DNA of 64,000 bases from Vesta saturnalis (lineage: Eukaryota > Arthropoda > Insecta > Coleoptera > Lampyridae), in assembly GCA_036346205.1 (NCBI GenBank), contig JARFJB010001946.1, positions 1,990,001 to 2,054,000 of the forward strand. Direction: 5' to 3'. The notes beneath the pieces are model-generated. The model was not told the DNA's origin. It did no database searches and saw only the letters and a program-made list of their open reading frames with translations. Made by a program: the position numbers and the translations under genes. This document shows positions 33,244-46,082 of this stretch, one piece after another; within the stretch, counting starts at the first letter, position 1; each line of letters starts with the position of its first letter.

Positions 33244-33660
33244 GTTAACACTCTACAAATAAAAAAAAGATAGTATTGGAAAAAGATCCTGAATAAATAT
33301 CACAAGTTTCAGTATGAAACCATACACATATACGTAAATATATTTCTAAAAAATATATTATAATATTTTTTAACACTTCTACGATATAATCCACGTATTA
33401 TAAAGGAGTAATATATTACCTTTCTTTGTCCAGATACGCTGTATTAGCTGCGAAATTGAAAATAATCTTGTAACACAAACACAATGCTTTGTCAAACTAA
33501 AATACTGTCCTGGCTGTTATAATCTCGGCTAGTGATGAATTCTGACACTAGAGTACTCCACTAAGTAGGCTGCAGTGCAGGTTTCAATGTGAAACCACTG
33601 GGCCCCGTGAGCAAGGCCACAGAAAATGTGGTTTCAGAGTGAGTCCACTAATTTAATTAT

Positions 33661-36089
33661 TGTCGTTTATATTTTCATTGCATTAATTCGTTTAATAAAT
33701 TGATAATAATTATTGTGTTACAGTATCATATGTATCACCAGTACACAGAAATTGTTTAATTAGCTTTAAATATAATTACACGTATGTTATTTATACTTAT
33801 TTACGGTGTTCGGTATCGCAACTCGTGGGCGGAATACGGATGACAGTCTATCGTGTCCTGGGGGTTGCTATGGGTTAATAGTGCCCGGGCGCCACCAAAG
33901 GTATACCACCGTTCAGATTGTCTTTGCGGCAATACTGAACACATATACGATTTCCAAACGAAATATTCCAGGTTTTGTAGTGGAGAATAACTTCTGGGTT
34001 TGAAAAGGCGTTTGAAGATGTTTCTAAAACAAAATGATTTAGAGCTAAAGGGCGGTTAGGGGGCTAGACAAAGGTTATAGTTTCTCTCTTTATACACACG
34101 GGTCCTTCACGAACGATTCATGATGACTTATGAATGACTTTTAATAAATATAGGTTCTCTTTAGTTGAATTTACGGGTGGTTTTTCAGTAGCGACCAATT
34201 TTCATTACATTTAAATTACTTACGTAAAAAGATGGCTAAATACTTGGATAACCTGCTAATATAATCTCGGCCACATTAGTGGGACATTTGGAAAGTCCAA
34301 TTCACCCTGCGTTCAGGCGGAAGCGTCGGAATTTATTTTAAGCAAAATTAGTTAAGAATTAGTTGAAATATTTATATTAAAATTTTGTATGCAACATTTT
34401 AGTTAGATCGTTCAATATTGAAAGGCATTGATTGAAACTCATTTTTTATACGTCAACTACAATGGTTATGAAAATTATCACACTTTACGTAACGCTAGTC
34501 GTGGATAGCTGTAAAATATTTTATTATCTTTGAGATTGCGTTGCCATGTGCTGCTATATTGTAAATAAGAAATAAAACTTATTGACAAAGACGTATTTTA
34601 TGGTTAAATATTATTATGTATGTACAACATAAATTAATTAATTTGCACCTACGGCACAAGTCATAATTATTTAGCTAATTGAATATTGACTGATTATACT
34701 AGGCCAAGACCAATTTTTATTTATTTGAATGCTGGCGTATACCTATTTCTAAATTGACTAAAAGACTTGTTAATAACTTTTCCATTCGAGATGTACATTA
34801 TAATACAAAATACGTTATCTTACTCTAACACTCGTTATATTTTTAATTGAGTAATAGTAAGAGAAAATCGGCATTTACATTTAACGGTGTAATCTTCTAA
34901 GTTTGTTTATTATGAAAATTATGAAACAAGAATTTATTATTATTATTTACATACGTGTTAGTTAATACAGAGGCTTGATTTCGGATTAATTATTTTTAAG
35001 TGGATAATTTCAATTCTATATATTGATTTTATTATTAGCTACGAAACGTTTGGAAATTTTTCTATACGGTGCATTTAATCAATTACATTTATACGTAATG
35101 TAGGGAGTTTTAAACAAATAACGCTAGCAATTTTATGCTAACTACTGGCTACTCTGGTAAGAAAAAAAACTAACCTTCACACAAATTACAATTCGTAGGA
35201 TGAACATTTTTATAATTTCAATTTATAATTGATGTTAAAGTTTAACCTCGGTGTGTGGAAGAAACATCAAGTATATAAATAAGATACCCAAAACCTTCCC
35301 CATAGAATCTTTATTGCTAATATGGATTTAGCTTAAAGCTATAAGGTTGTCCAAGAGATGCAGTCATCATTAGGCTTCTAAAAGTACAAAATACTTACAA
35401 AAAGTAAACTTTAAAGCTAAAATATTTACAATCACAGAAAATTTATTTAAACAAATAAAAATGAAAAATAAAGCCAAATTTAAAAGGAATTATAAGCTGT
35501 GATAAGTTAAATTTGTTGAAATCCAATTATTCGCATTAATATAAATTTAGGGGATAATTAAGGACGACTAATCGCTCTATGTGATAGTTAAATGCATGTT
35601 GAATTCTCATTGTTGTTTTGGGAAAAACAAAAAAAAACATTCAATAAAATAAGATTGTTCTGGAGAACTGGTGTTCATTAATTTACTTATTTCCTTTGTG
35701 CTTCTCCCTGGTTCCAACTTTACAGAGCCTCTCTCCGGAAATAATAATTTCCTTTCTTTTTGCTTTTCCTTCAAAGCTGGTGGCGCTCAAACTTTACTTC
35801 TCCTCGTCACTTGTAGTAATACTATTTCTTTGCGGTTTTCTCCCTAAACTAACCTTATTAGCTGCGTTCGGCTGAGTCCTTCGCCGTGCTCACCAACTCC
35901 CCTTTGTCTTTTTTTGTGTAACGTGGTAGGTTAGACACGTTGCAGGTTGATGCAAGAATAAAGAAAGAAAAAGCTGAAATTAGTTGTTTTAAATTATCGA
36001 AAGCTTTCTAACTGTCGGCAGACAACTTAAAACGAATTTAATCATCAATGTGCAAAACCAGTTAATTGTAATATACGTAATTTTATTGC
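33661..36089. other. No gene seen
   Basis: AT-rich. A slightly GC-richer island lies at 33800-33930, and another T/C-rich stretch at 35690-35930; neither shows a recognisable product. Confidence 0.4.
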
Positions 36090-36220
36090 TTGCTTGTCTC
36101 ACTATGATGTAGTACTTAACTTTATCACACCCTATCTCGTATAATTAACGTAACACGATGTAAGGTACAATAGACAGTCAATTCTTTACTAGATTTGAGT
36201 TTTGAATTATTTCCTGGAGA
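36090..36220 (+). repeat. Dispersed repeat R1, weak third copy
   Basis: Aligns with about 5870-6000 in the same orientation: TGATG-A-TACTTAAC, ATAAC-TAACAC--TGTA, then TAGATTTGAG--TTG. More diverged than the other two copies. Confidence 0.4.
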
Positions 36221-37053
<833 letters not shown>

Positions 37054-37340
37054 TACAAAGTATACAATCTATATTATTTATGCCTTTCTTGACTCTGTCT
37101 ATATTTCTACTTCTTACTTCCTTACGTGTTGAGCCGGTAGACAAACAACTGTTCAGTAGTAGGACGATACCGTTAGTAGGGAATGCTACTTCGTCCGGGC
37201 ACGATTTGGCTAGTAACCGGTCTCCCCGCTATGGTATTACTCAAGAGAACAATACAATTGTCTCACATTGACCTAGCTACAAGGAGCGGTCAAGGTCGAA
37301 AAAGGCAGACCCTTTGCTGACGACTGTGGAAGGAATGAAT

Positions 37341-38300
37341 GGCAAGTCGGTACGTGGAATGTTAGTGGTATGCATGGTAAAAAAATTGAAATTGGGAATG
37401 TAATATACGAAAGGCAGCTTGATATTCTGTGTGTATCGTAGACAAAGCGCAAAGGAAACGATGCTGTGGAGTTGGAGAATGGTAGCCTAGCACTATGGTC
37501 AGGAGTTGAGACTGAAGTACGTGGCACAAAAGGAGTTGGGGTGCTCGTAAGTGAAAGACCGAAAAGATGTGTTAAACGGCAGGAATTGGTATCTCCCCGG
37601 GTATGTGCATATCTATACATCGCAAAGAGATTAATCTAAAAGTATGATTGACTTGATAGTGTATGACGAACAACTTAGAAACCTGGTGAGAGACACAAAA
37701 GTAATGCGTGGATCGGAGTGCGAATCGGACTACTTTTTGGTTGTATCGAGAGTGTGTTTAGCGTAAAAGTGGGTCTGGAGAAGGAAATCAAACGTAGTGC
37801 GAACGTCCAGAATTATGGTAGACAAACTAGTAGATAATGGTGCGAGAATGAAATACGCAGATGGCGCGAGTAAAGAGTTGAATGTGAATCAAACCGTGTG
37901 GAACGGACAAATAAAAGACACCGATGTTGAAAGTTCACGGATTAGCTTTAAAAACTGTGTTGTCAATTGTTCCTTGCGGATATGTGGAAGAGCGACTGTG
38001 GGTAGACAGAAAAAATGTGGAATGAATCGGTAAAAAAGGCAGTATGTAAGAAAAAAGATGCGTACATGGCAATTATTGCTGAAAAAAAATGACATTGAGA
38101 AAAAGCGATTGTATGATATGTACAGATTAAGAAACAAAGAAGTGAAGGAGGTAGTGAGAATAAGTAAAGTGGAAGTGATGGCTGTGGGAGGAGATAAAAT
38201 GCAAATAATTTTGAGGTAAACAAAAAACTCTTCTGGAAATGGGTCAAAAATAAAACATGTGGCCCAAAACAGAATGCTGCAGGAGTGATAAATATAAGCA
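37341..38300 (+). pseudogene. LINE AP endonuclease domain, broken
   Basis: Starts VGTWNVSGMHGKK (37346), then RQLDILCVS-stop-TKRKG, where a TAG replaces the expected catalytic Glu of the SETK motif, then ELENGSLALWSGVETEVRGT and KGVGVLVSERPKR. These are the first blocks of the exonuclease-endonuclease-phosphatase fold that nicks target DNA in LINE retrotransposition. Further on, frames break repeatedly; traces of the C-terminal blocks reach about 38.3 kb. The minus-strand frames across this stretch are shadows. Confidence 0.7.
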
Positions 38301-38379
38301 ATGAAATAGTATGGGTCGATTGTAAAGTGAGGAAATGCCGGAAAGAATATTTGGGAAAGCTGTACAGCAGTGAGGAAAG

Positions 38380-39451
38380 AAAAGATTGTGTGAATTATTC
38401 AATGTATGCCTTAAGGGTGGAAAAGTGCCGAACGATTGGAAGAGCGCGAGCATTGTACCACTGTATAAGGGTAAGGGGAACAAGGGTGATTGCAAGAACT
38501 ACGGAGAAATAAATTTGCTCAGTGTACCTGGTAAAGTATTTGGAAGAATACCAGAAGAGTACCAGAAACTGCACAAAATCTCTCCAGCAGGCGAGCGGAA
38601 AGTGTTTAAGTGTAAAAAGGAAGATGTACTATGCGTTTGTAGATCTGGAGAAAGCATACGACATAGTGAATAGGGAGAAGCTGTGGGAAATGTTAATTGA
38701 ATATGGCGTTAATAAAAGTCTAATAAATGGAATAAGGGCAGTATACAACGGTAGTTAGGCATGTGTTGGGGTGAGAGTAGGTGTGAGTGAATACAATATT
38801 GAGCAAGGAGTGCGACAAGGCTGTGTGATGTCACCGTGGTTGTTCAATGTATACATGGATAAATGTGTTAGGCAAGCATGTACTGATACAAATGGCGTAA
38901 TGCTTTGTGACGTAAATGTACGAGTTCTGGTGTATCCAGATGTCTTATTACGTAACAGTGCGGATGAGCTACAAACTGCTCTGGGAAAGTTTGATACAGT
39001 CTGTGAGAGGATGGACCTAAAGGTAAACGTGAACAAAACTAAGGTTGTGGTGTTCAATCGGAAAGGTAGAAAGGAGTATAGAGTATTTATTGTGCAAGAT
39101 GAAATTGTGGAACAAGTGGACGAGTTGGTATATCTGGGTAAGATGTTTGCTGCAGATGGTACAATGGATGGCGAGATTGGACGAAGGGTCAATGCTGTAA
39201 CGAAACTGTTTGAAAGTATGTGGACGATAATGAGAAACGAAAGCATGAGTCTAGCTGCGAAACGAGTACTCTATAATGACATGTTTGTCCCGTCAGTATT
39301 GTATGGAAGTGAAACTTGGGTATGTCAGAAAAAGCAGGAAAGACAAATAAATGCCGTGGGTATGAGATTCCTGAGAAGCGCATGTGGTAAAGCGATGAGA
39401 GATAAAATAAAGAATGATGGAGTGTGGCGAGCAAAAGACGATGATGGATAG
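38380..39451 (+). pseudogene. LINE reverse transcriptase, broken
   Basis: Blocks in order: SIVPLYKGKGNKGDCKNYGE (38450), INLLSVPGKVFGRI, YAFVDLEKAYDIVNREKLWE (38630, first catalytic Asp), YGVNKSLINGIRAVYNGS, VRQGCVMSPWLFNVYMD (38810), MDLKVNVNKTKVVVFNRKG (39015), VDELVYLGKMFAADGTMDGE, LYGSETWVCQKKQERQINAV (39300). The active-site box that should read YADD is VYPDV followed by LLRNSADELQ (38930), so the catalytic aspartate pair is destroyed. A frameshift lies near 38760, and upstream frames overlap. Sequence after 39451 still shows LRWFGQI, so the original frame was longer. Confidence 0.85.
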
Positions 39452-39740
39452 ATATAAAAGTAGTACATTACGTTGGTTTGGTCAGATTGGCCTGGTCGAC
39501 CGCGTAAAACTTAGCTGAATGTAACAGAATGTATGATAAAAGAAAGAGAGACAAGGAGTTTTAAAAATAAAATGACATGTCAGAGACAATTTATGAACCT
39601 TGCGGAAGATATGGGGGTATTCAGTGATAGGAAATCATGGAGAAAGATTGTGAATGAAAAATAAATAAGAGGCAGGCATTGCTTTGCCTACTCCGAAAGG
39701 GAACAGCGTGAAGGTTATGTTAATGTATGCTAAGAATTTC

Positions 39741-42700
39741 TTTAAGGTGTTAATTTTTTTATACACAAAAAATGTTTCATACCTTATATTAGATCATTTT
39801 AACGATGAAAGAGTGAGTTTAATCAAATTAAATCTGATTATAGTATCAATCGTGTGAAATGAGCACTAGGGCTGTCAGCGCCAGTCTGAAAATGAACCGG
39901 CTAACTCAACAGTTGTCGTAAAAGGGAAAAATAAGTTCAGGCGCCACACTATCGTTAGGTCATGTTGAATATAGTTAAATTACATGGTCAGAGTACAGTT
40001 TAAGACGAGGAATACACAACAATATTACATTGAATTTATATCCACCTCGCATTAGAATACAGAAATAAATAACAAACTTTAAAGGCTAAGCGCTCAATGC
40101 TCTTAATCGTATTGCTAAAAGTTTATTTGATGAACTAGATTCCTGTCTACAAAAAAAATGTTTAATGCATTATATTCAATCATTTTAATGATGACAACGT
40201 GAATCTAATAAAATTAAGTCATATTCTAGTATTAATCATCATTTTGATAATGTACCTTTAAATTACTATATTTATGCCTATTTATTTTATGACATTTGCC
40301 ACATAACTAACTGTTGTCTAACAGAGGTCAACTTTGTAAAAAAAATGTTGTATAACAAAATTTATGAAAGATGCTAAAACGTGACGAATAAATTTCGCAA
40401 AAACATCACTTTATGTAAATTTTTAAACATTATTAACTTTCTAATTATCAGAACGTCCAAAATAGTTTTAAAATTGCTATTAAACATGTCCAATTGATAA
40501 TTCTGCAAAATTTTCAACTGCCTAACAGTTTCATTATTGAGAGTCAAGCAGTTAAATTACTATAATAAATTTTACAATCACTATACAATAACGGTCTTAT
40601 ATAAAACAAACAGCAAGAAGGTGTGTGAAATTGATAAAAAATATGTAATATATACAATTAACATGGATAATAAATTTAATATACGGAGACATCAACGTCA
40701 ATCAATAATCGTTTTCGCACTTTCGATACTATTCATAACGCTGCTTTTAAATGTACTTTTAAAATTTATTAATAACCACTAATTGTCAAAAATTATTTTC
40801 TACTTCAAGGCCACTTCCTCTATAATTAAATTGTACACTAATTGAACATTGTTGGTATTATTTATATATTACTATATGCAAATCCTATTTGACATTACCG
40901 TTAATGTTAATTAAAAAAGTGACAAATTATATTATACTTGTGTTAAATTTGGTTTAATTGGGATGTCAGTGAGGTATTCATGCATAGTGTTGCTAATTAA
41001 TGTTTTGAATTTTTTTAATTTATTCTCTCCTACTGTTTTGAAAAACTAATTTTAATGGTAAACAAGACGCAAATACTTATAATTAATATTTCACTGAAAA
41101 CCAATAATAGTCTGCTGAACTAACGTTAGGTTATTAATCGCTATGTATATGTTATTCCTGTTTTACTATCTCTTCAATAGCTTATAATATATAAATTATG
41201 ATATTACCACTGTATATAAACGATCTCTTTGTGAATACATTAACATAAATGTAATTTAACGTATAGCAATTATAGTAAGTTAAGTGACAACAAACTATGC
41301 GGTGACGTTTCTTAACGCTGTATCTCAAAGTAGCATGCTATATAAGGGTTATGTTGTGGCTACTTTATAAAAAAGTTGAGCACTTTTAGAAAGATATTAT
41401 CTTTAGTTGTTGCATTTAAACTTGTTACTTTAATACTTTGCATTTTAAAAATGCACGATTCTTTGAAGAAACTTCATCATACAAAAATCTACTTCCATTT
41501 CATTACGACATGGATGCATACGGAATTTAGAATATGGAATATATTGGTGTAAGGGTGTCTTTGAGTACAAAGCATCTAGTAGCTTCTTGCTTCATGATGT
41601 TTTATAAATGGTGTAGTTTAGAAAGGTTTCTTCTTCAATCTTTTATTAGTAACGAATGATAAAAGATTAGCTACATTCGCAAGCAATTTCCATGGTTTCT
41701 AATAGAAATAAATTCTCTTGAAAAATATTCTTTGCCATCGTTGTATGAACGCTTCTTTATGGTAATGATTGTCTTTACTTGTATAAAAGAATGAAATTAT
41801 TTGCAAATCGGTTAAATTTGAAACGCGGCCAAAAGTCGCTTGGATAGTAGTTTCTCTTTGCGCTACATTAAAAATATTATCCTCGATATATTTTTTATTA
41901 ACTCTTGTTGTTTATTAAAATGCAAATTTGTTACGGACAAAAAACATTTATGATTAAAAATATTTCCGTTTTGAGTAAACAAAAGTCTTATCTTGTATAA
42001 AATCATCATTTAAACTTTTCCACCGCATTTAAAGTGTGACCACTTTTATTCAATTAAGATCATAATGTTGCACAAACAAAGAAAAATTCGATACAAAAAA
42101 TACTACGTTTAACACGTAAATACAATTATGGACTGGTGTCGTACAAATTTTAATGCTAAAATTATAAACGAGGAGATATCGATATCTAGTTTATTCCTTT
42201 AAGGGCAACAGAAACAAAACTGTTACTATTAAAACAATCACTTTACAAGCGGTCTGATCCACTTTCATGATACAACTCTTGCCGAATTCTGTAGAAAAGA
42301 AGTCACACAAAACTTTTTTCGACAAAGTTGAGTAACTATCAGTAATATAGTATTTAATCCGAAAATGAGCTGGCGAAACGTGAGTGTAATAAAAATTTAC
42401 AGCGTTAACAAAATTAGTCTCCGCAAGGGTTGCCCTAAACGAGAGAAATAAATTTAGGCGCCACCCTGTTTCGTGGAAAAAGTATGTAAATTACACGATC
42501 ATGGTATACTTTAAAGACCAAATACAGTAATATTAGCTTAAATTCTCTCCCTATGATCGACAGTCTCTTCATCCTCGTATTTGATCCTAAAGTCATAACG
42601 TTTCAAAAACAAAAACGTAACTATGAAGTCCCGTTTCTGAGTAATTAAAGTGGTTTGCTAAAATATAGACTTCAAAGTCGCTACCTAAATTTATCTCAAT

Positions 42701-42772
42701 ACTGTAACATACCAATGTTTGGCTATCGTTACCTGAACGTAAGTTTTGGAGTTATGTTGTTATTTATAAATA
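39741..42772. other. Long stretch without a recognised gene
   Basis: Two degenerate direct repeats of about 90 bp (about 39765-39850 and 40155-40240, both with AAAAATGTTT and ATCATTTTAA-GATGA) are the only structure seen. The word CAGGCGCCAC near 39940 recurs in similar form near 42460. The 81-codon frame at 40537 is AT-driven and not called. Confidence 0.4.
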
Positions 42773-43026
42773 CAGGGTGTCCACAAACTCTTTCCTCAAA
42801 AGGAAACTGCAGATTATAGAGCAGATTTTATGTCGATTTAACGCAAATTACCTTAATACAAAAATACTTCCTGAGAGAGCTGGAGCTCTTGGAAGATGGC
42901 GCCCTAATATCGGTTTAATTCAAATATTTTCAAAATGGTTTCCCCGTTAAATGATAGCGATGTGAACATTTATTTAGTGGAATATGCCAAATCGTATGGC
43001 ATGTATATTACTTTTTAGTTGTACCC

Positions 43027-43140
43027 GTAAGTCGTAAGTCGTAAGTCGAAGTCATGAGTCATGAGTCATGAGTCATGAGTCATGAGTCATGAGTCATGAG
43101 TCAAGTCATAAAATAAATCATAAGTCATAAGTCATAAGTC
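43027..43140. repeat. Heptanucleotide tandem array
   Basis: Runs of GTCATGA and the related GTCGTAA and GTCATAA, about 15 units in total, with seven near-identical GTCATGA units in the centre and variants at both sides. It lies within the left terminal repeat of element E and has no counterpart in the right one. Confidence 0.95.
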
Positions 43141-43449
43141 TGACATCGCTAAAACGCACCGTTTTCGAAATAAATCGACTTGACCTCTTCATGTGTTAAT
43201 CATACTTTTACAAAATTAACTAACGAATTCATTTACAATTATGAAAGATGGCTATGGAAAATAAACAAAACTGATAATTGCGTAAACGTCAAACTGCTCT
43301 GATGTCATAAATTAAGTTTTCTTTAGAAAGTAAGAAATAAACTCGGGCAAAAAATAATCGTTTCTAATACAAAAAAAAATGTTGCTGGCACAATTAATAA
43401 TACAAAAAATTCAAAATGACAACTGATAACATGAAACACAAAACTTAAT

Positions 43450-44512
43450 CTACAAAAGATGCTCCACATGTTGACCATCCGTTTCTATGAACAAATTTAT
43501 TCGTTTATGTGAAGATTGCCGAATTTTTGCAAAATTTCCCCTACTGTTCCTAAATTCGTCGCAGGCACCCTGAATTCTTCTCCAAAGCTGATCGCGTGTT
43601 TCTATTGGTTGGGAATAAACCATTGATTTTAGATATCCCCAAACACAAAAATCGCAAGGATTTAAATCTGGAGACCTTGCTGGCCAAGCAACCGGACCGC
43701 CTCTTCCGATCCATCGCTCTCGGTAATTGTTATCTAAAAAAGTACGAACAGTTCTGCTATAGTGAGCCGGACAACCATCATGTAAAAACCACAAGTTCCG
43801 CCGAATATTCAGATTAATATCATCTAATAAATCCGGTAAAGTATTTTGTAGAAAGTTGAGATATTCTTCGCCGTTTAAACGATTAGGCAATTCTACAGGT
43901 CCAAGCAAATTATGACCAAGAACACCTATCCATACTTTAATGCTAAACCTTTCCTGATGTTTACTTTCCGTTATCGCATGAGGGCTTTCATCAACATAGG
44001 AGTAATAGTGTAGATTGTGCATATTAAAAATTCCATCTTTTGTAAAAGCGGCTTCATCACAAAACAAAATATTAAAAAAAATCTTGTTCTTGATTCTCTT
44101 TATTTTGCATCCAATTGGAAAAATCAACACGAGCACGAAAATCACCTGCTTGCAAGGCCTGGACTTTTTTGAAATGAAAAGGATACAAGCCTTCCTTATG
44201 TAGAATGTTCCACACAGAAGATTTTGACACATTGGGATACATTGCAGCCAACCTTCTTACGCTTATCACGGGATTGTACTTAATTTCCATTAAAATATCA
44301 TCTTGATATTCCTCCATTACATCAGCATGTCTTCCCGGTTCATTATTTTTAGAAATGACCGATACTGTCTCCCTAATTCTTTGATGAAGAAGCGTAAATG
44401 ATTTAGGAAATTTATCTGCATATCTACGTGCTACTGCCGGAGCGTTGCATTGCATTTCGCCGTACACTAAATGCATATCGGCATATTCTTCGTTACGGTA
44501 ATGTAACTAGAC
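43450..44512 (-). pseudogene. DD41D mariner transposase, one frameshift
   Basis: Cut-and-paste transposase that would bind the element ends and catalyse excision and TA-targeted insertion. Residues 1-60 are the DUF4817-like HTH (NEEYADMHLVYGE, RRYADKFPKSF, RIRETVSVI). Residues 75-135 hold a second HTH (VISVRRLAAMYPNVSKSSVW) and the YPFHFKKVQAL linker. The catalytic domain has LFCDEAAFTKDGIFN (first Asp), KVWIGVLGHNLLGPVE, FLHDGCPAHYS (second), WIGRGGPVAWP and SPDLNPCDFCVWG (third), ending DGQHVEHLL-stop. Exactly 41 residues separate the second and third Asp. A single extra T in an 8-T run near 44075 breaks the frame. No in-frame ATG precedes TNEE-equivalent LHYRNEE; the first ATG is at 44476. 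Near 354 codons, normal for the family. Confidence 0.92.
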
Positions 44513-45092
44513 AATAAAAAATATTTCACTTAAAACTTGTTTGACGCTTTAACCTAAACTAGTGTCTGTAATACTAGTTATTTTGGCGTTCACGCAATTG
44601 TTATTTTGTTTATTTTCCATAGCCACCTTTCATAATTGTAAATGATTTCGTTAGTTAATTTTATAAAAGTATGATTAACATATGAAAAGCTCAAATCGGT
44701 GCGTCGTAGAGAATTCAGACAAGAGTATGATTCTTTTATGAAGAAATCGAAATTTTTAAATTTTATGTTAAAATTGGGAAATTTTGAAAACAAAAACTTA
44801 TAAATAACAGTGTCCAATGCCCCGCCCAAACGAGCCGCTTATGAGTACAACTAAAAATCATATTCACGCCATACGATTGGGCATACTCAACTAAATCAAT
44901 GTACAGAACGCTGTCATTTAAAGGAAAACCATTTTGAAGATATTTGAATTAAACCGAAGTTAGGGCGCCGTCTTTCAAGAGCTCCAGCTCTCTTAGGAAG
45001 TATTTTTATATTAAGAAAAATTACGTTAAATCGACAAAAATCAGCTCTAGAATCTGCAGTTTTCTTTTGTAAAAGAGTTTGTGGACACCCTA

Positions 45093-45857
45093 TATATTTA
45101 CATTACTTGTGTTTATTTAGGCATCGTGTAAAAAAAATTTTTCTAATAATTAAATTTTACTGAATATATTGATATTTTTTTACCAGTGTATATATTTTTA
45201 TCGTCTATAATGGATATTGAGCCACATGAATTTTGTTCTTTTATGCGCAACACGTATCTGACACCACCTCCGTTCTACCTTCTGATGCACATCGTCGTAT
45301 TTTAACTTCACTTCTTTGCATATATTATGGAACTGCTTCTTATTATATTATTGGTTATTAATTTATCATGTTTAATAGCAAAATCCACCCTTTTCGCTAA
45401 GAAATCTCGTGCGTTAACAGAATTTTGTACAGTTTGAAAGTTGAATGTATATATCGTTCGATTTCATGTTAGAGAAGCGAAGTGAAAGATGCTATTCAAA
45501 GTATAGTACGTTGTATGACGCAATAGGTTATCTTAAAGAAAAGTTAGGGTTGGAGATACCTTTTGTTATCGTGTCATTAAATATGGAAACAGACAACGTT
45601 AGATCTGCTATTCAATTTTTCCCGCTTTAGTAGCTACATATGTGTGCCGCTTCCTCTGGGTCTATGGTACATTAATTTTACCTTTACACTATTGAAAAAC
45701 ATTGGCAATTAGCTTACCTTTACATTGATGTTTTGCCTTATCGTATTGTCAAGAAATGAAGTTGTCGACAGCATAATCGTTTTGATATGATGTATTAACT
45801 TTATGTTGAAGTACAACAAGTAATCATGTGTCCTTTTTTGTGCAAATTGTGTTTTTA
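45093..45857. other. No gene seen
   Basis: Short AT-rich interval between the mariner and the next piggyBac element. A 61-codon frame at 45445 has no recognised motif. Confidence 0.4.
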
Positions 45858-46082
45858 TTAACACTTGCACCGCCGGCTGTTGTAAATACCTAAAACTGGC
45901 TTGGGCGGTAATTTTGACCTCTGAACAAGAAAGGTAATTTTGAGATGTATTCTTTATATGTTTTACACTTAATTGAGAAAGAAACATAAAAAAACACATT
46001 TTAGGTAAATATTCATTTTAATTAAATAAAAATCAAATTGATTTTAATACATTTAGAATTCGGTACAGTTTTACACGCTGTA

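Larger units (their letters stand above)
31244..33660 (-). mobile_element. piggyBac-like element PB1, decayed
   Basis: The left boundary is a TTAA at 31244-31247 followed by TCCTTTCAGGCCC, a plausible piggyBac terminal repeat. Subterminal repeats built round GGTTTCA--TGAAACCA(CTGGGC) occur near 31345-31385, 33305 and 33580-33600. The right boundary is not certain; a TTAA at 33653 is a candidate, but its neighbouring bases do not mirror the left tip. The element encodes a broken minus-strand transposase. Confidence 0.6.
37130..39740 (+). mobile_element. Non-LTR retrotransposon (LINE), decayed
   Basis: One orientation, endonuclease then reverse transcriptase then a C-terminal region, as in APE-type LINEs. 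The 5' end is guessed from where coding-like sequence starts; the 3' end falls after a region near 39660 reading ATAAATAAGAGGCAGGC. No poly-A or target duplication was recognised. The clade is not assigned: RT wording resembles RTE/CR1-type elements of invertebrates, but I cannot separate these by eye. Confidence 0.75.
42773..45092 (-). mobile_element. Complete DD41D-type mariner element E
   Basis: Flanked by TA at 42771-42772 and TA at 45093-45094. Tips are CAGGGTGTCCACAAACTC on the left and the reverse complement of the same on the right, with one change in the last base. Terminal inverted repeats are about 250 bp (42773-43023 and 44846-45092). After an interruption, a second inverted pair continues inward (43153-43290 against 44586-44706), so the original terminal repeats were about 500 bp. 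On the left the interruption is a 7-bp tandem array; on the right it is 139 bp of unrelated AT-rich sequence. One minus-strand transposase gene fills the centre. This is the best preserved element in the window. Confidence 0.92.

Noticed and set aside
38755..39246. 163-codon minus-strand frame, and other minus frames at 37.2-38.5 kb
   Set aside because: Antisense to the plus-strand LINE endonuclease and reverse transcriptase, whose conserved blocks are unmistakable.
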